Assembly (NCBI GenBank): GCA_002494495.1
Contig: DACB01000007.1
Span: 262,078 to 286,590, forward strand
Length of the DNA stretch: 24,513 bases
Reading direction: 5' to 3'
Origin: Methanobacterium sp. UBA294
Lineage (GTDB): Archaea; Methanobacteriota; Methanobacteria; Methanobacteriales; Methanobacteriaceae
Shown here one piece after another: positions 23,420-24,513 of the stretch (its first letter is position 1; every line of letters begins with the position of its first letter). The notes under the pieces are model-generated. The model was given only the letters and a program-made list of their open reading frames with translations, was not told where the DNA came from and made no database searches. The position numbers and the translations under genes are program-made.

Positions 23420-23497
23420 TATGATGATTATACCCCCTTATTCAATTCCTATATTTTACTTGGATTTAAGAAATAATAAAACTATCTGAAAGAATAA

Positions 23498-23515
23498 ATA
23501 AAAAAAAGAAAAAAG
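23498..23515 (-). terminator. T-tract terminator after the sortase gene
   Basis: On the minus strand, about 20 nt past the sortase stop, AGCTTTTTTCTTTTTTTTTAT gives two T-runs of six and eight or nine. This is the usual U-rich archaeal 3' end. No stable stem precedes it. Confidence 0.6.
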
Positions 23516-23533
23516 CTTATGAAATCTACTATC

Positions 23534-24513
23534 TTATAAAGGCAAACTAGAAACCAATTTTGCGTATACTATGTATTTATTGGCACCTGATCCTGGCGGA
23601 TGACAGGTCTTTAAAATTAGCATACTTGGTCCTGACTTTTTCCAATTATTGCTCAACTTCCAGTTGGGTAGAATTTCATGATATTGATATTGGTATTTAG
23701 ATATCTTCTTAGCTGTGTAATCATAGATGTATATTAAATCGCCAGTGGTCAATGTATGGATTTTCCTCATTGGAGCGGTCCAGGTAGTCCGATGCCCAAT
23801 CATAGCACATTCGCCAGGAGTTCCAAAGTAAACGCTGTTTGTATAGTGATATATAGCATTATTAGCATTCAATGTATCGCTGCGTATTTGGATGTTAGAT
23901 CCCATTTTAGGAATAACTAATCTTGCAGAATATGAGTTTAAATTAGTGGTCTTTGTTTTAAATCTAAATGAATAATAGGTCGATCCATTACCTGTTGAAT
24001 TCTGTACAAAATTAGAATACACAATGAGACGATATGTTCTCAGGTTTTTTAGAGGAATATGGTCGATATATATACTGTTTCCTTGGATAGTGTATGTTAA
24101 TGGCACATTCACTTGATCGCTGTATGTTTCGAGTTTAATCTTGGTGGAATTTGGTTTATATATAGGATTGCTGAATGTTATTCTTATAAGCTTGGTAGTT
24201 GGAATATTGTATGAGTAATTGGCAGGATCTGTGCTTGTTACTTTCAATGGGGTTTTTGAGTCAGCTTGAACTGGTGGAACACTTGTATTTGTGGGGGTTG
24301 TTGGTTTGCTGATTGTTGACCATGGTTTTACTGAAACATAGTTGGGAAGTCTTTTGTTGGTGTTGTAGAAGTTCATTATGTTACTGTATGTGTAAGTTAA
24401 TGTTTCATAGCGCATGGTACCCAAATGAGAGTTTGCGAAGTTGGGTAATCTACCATTTGTATTTATGAATTGATTGATACTGTTTGCGACGGTTATATAC
24501 TGTGATTTGGTTA
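23534..24513 (-). CDS. Surface protein with pseudomurein-binding repeats, Ig-like domain and C-terminal sortase domain (5' end outside window)
   Basis: The frame is open to the window edge, so the start and any signal peptide are missing. About 325 residues are visible. Two pseudomurein-binding repeats come first (ITVANSINQFINTNGRLPNF; then YSNIMNFYNTNKRLPNYVSV), followed by a Pro/Thr linker. Next is a Big_5/SbsA-like Ig domain (DPANYSYNIPTTKLIRITFS to YSFRFKTKT). Last is a sortase domain (SARLVIPKMGSNIQI onward). Catalytic His is in MIGHRTTW (codon 23794-23792) and catalytic Cys in LILKTCHPPG (codon 23605-23603). The position where CHPPG-type sortases have the catalytic Arg reads ANKYIVYAKL, with Lys. 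Pseudomurein binding places it on the cell wall outside the membrane; TTG 24424 and ATG 24415 are internal, not starts. Confidence 0.87.
   Translation of the reverse strand, partial: TKSQYITVANSINQFINTNGRLPNFANSHLGTMRYETLTYTYSNIMNFYNTNKRLPNYVSVKPWSTISKPTTPTNTSVPPVQADSKTPLKVTSTDPANYSYNIPTTKLIRITFSNPIYKPNSTKIKLETYSDQVNVPLTYTIQGNSIYIDHIPLKNLRTYRLIVYSNFVQNSTGNGSTYYSFRFKTKTTNLNSYSARLVIPKMGSNIQIRSDTLNANNAIYHYTNSVYFGTPGECAMIGHRTTWTAPMRKIHTLTTGDLIYIYDYTAKKISKYQYQYHEILPNWKLSNNWKKSGPSMLILKTCHPPGSGANKYIVYAKLVSSLPL

Noticed and set aside
24170..24200. CTTATAAG inside the sortase gene as another member of the TTATAAC arrays
   Set aside because: It is a single 8-bp palindrome within coding sequence, without the flanking repeated units of arrays A-C.

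Overview
The window is chromosomal DNA of a low-GC methanogenic archaeon of the order Methanobacteriales, most like a mesophilic Methanobacterium. The main evidence is an F420-dependent methylene-H4MPT dehydrogenase (mtd), a methanogenesis-marker-12 protein, an archaeal-type ThrRS with a deacylase-like editing domain, pseudomurein-binding repeats, and GGTGA/GGAGGTGA ribosome-binding sites with TATA-box promoters. From memory, the order surE, ilvC-ilvN-ilvB, purD, argF, argS, ilvD, thrS, cfbB, mtd, hisB matches Methanothermobacter, where this block lies not far from the cdc6/origin region. That last point is recollection, not something visible here.

Layout. 1-21 is the 3' end of a tRNA. 195-2421 holds a membrane-anchored Mrr-like protein (minus strand), surE and a DUF2098-like protein. 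2436-6790 is a minus-strand block: Mmp12 and the branched-chain amino acid operon ilvB-ilvN-ilvC. A 285-bp AT-rich divergent promoter region separates it from purD-argF (7076-9337). argS converges on argF across a 14-bp stem-loop. A signal peptidase I and ilvD form a second minus-strand pair (11346-13448), divergent from thrS (13735-15561).

15679-16980 is the most striking part. A Soj-type ParA ATPase overlaps by 4 nt a 134-residue protein that has the bacterial ParB N-terminal ParA-activating motif (LGRGLDALI) but no recognisable ParB CTPase or helix-turn-helix domain. TTATAACTTATAA-type repeat arrays flank the pair. A further repeat cluster lies 5.7 kb downstream at 22668-22804. This looks like a compact archaeal segregation locus with centromere-like sites.

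17016-20803 holds a radical SAM protein with a helix-hairpin-helix C terminus, the cobyrinate/Ni-sirohydrochlorin a,c-diamide synthase (coenzyme F430 and corrinoid supply) and a Wzy-like polysaccharide polymerase. mtd (20995-21822) ends in a clear hairpin plus T-tract and converges on a ferredoxin-hisB pair. The right end has an iron-sulfur flavoprotein and the C-terminal part of a large surface protein: pseudomurein-binding repeats, an Ig-like domain and a sortase domain. It runs off the window.

Most genes are core biosynthesis (Ile/Val, Arg, purine, His), translation (ArgRS, ThrRS) and methanogenesis. The non-routine content is the ParA/mini-ParB locus with dispersed repeats, two pairs of TCTACTGTAGA palindromes, a motif shared by the two ilv promoters, the membrane Mrr-like protein and the wall-binding sortase.
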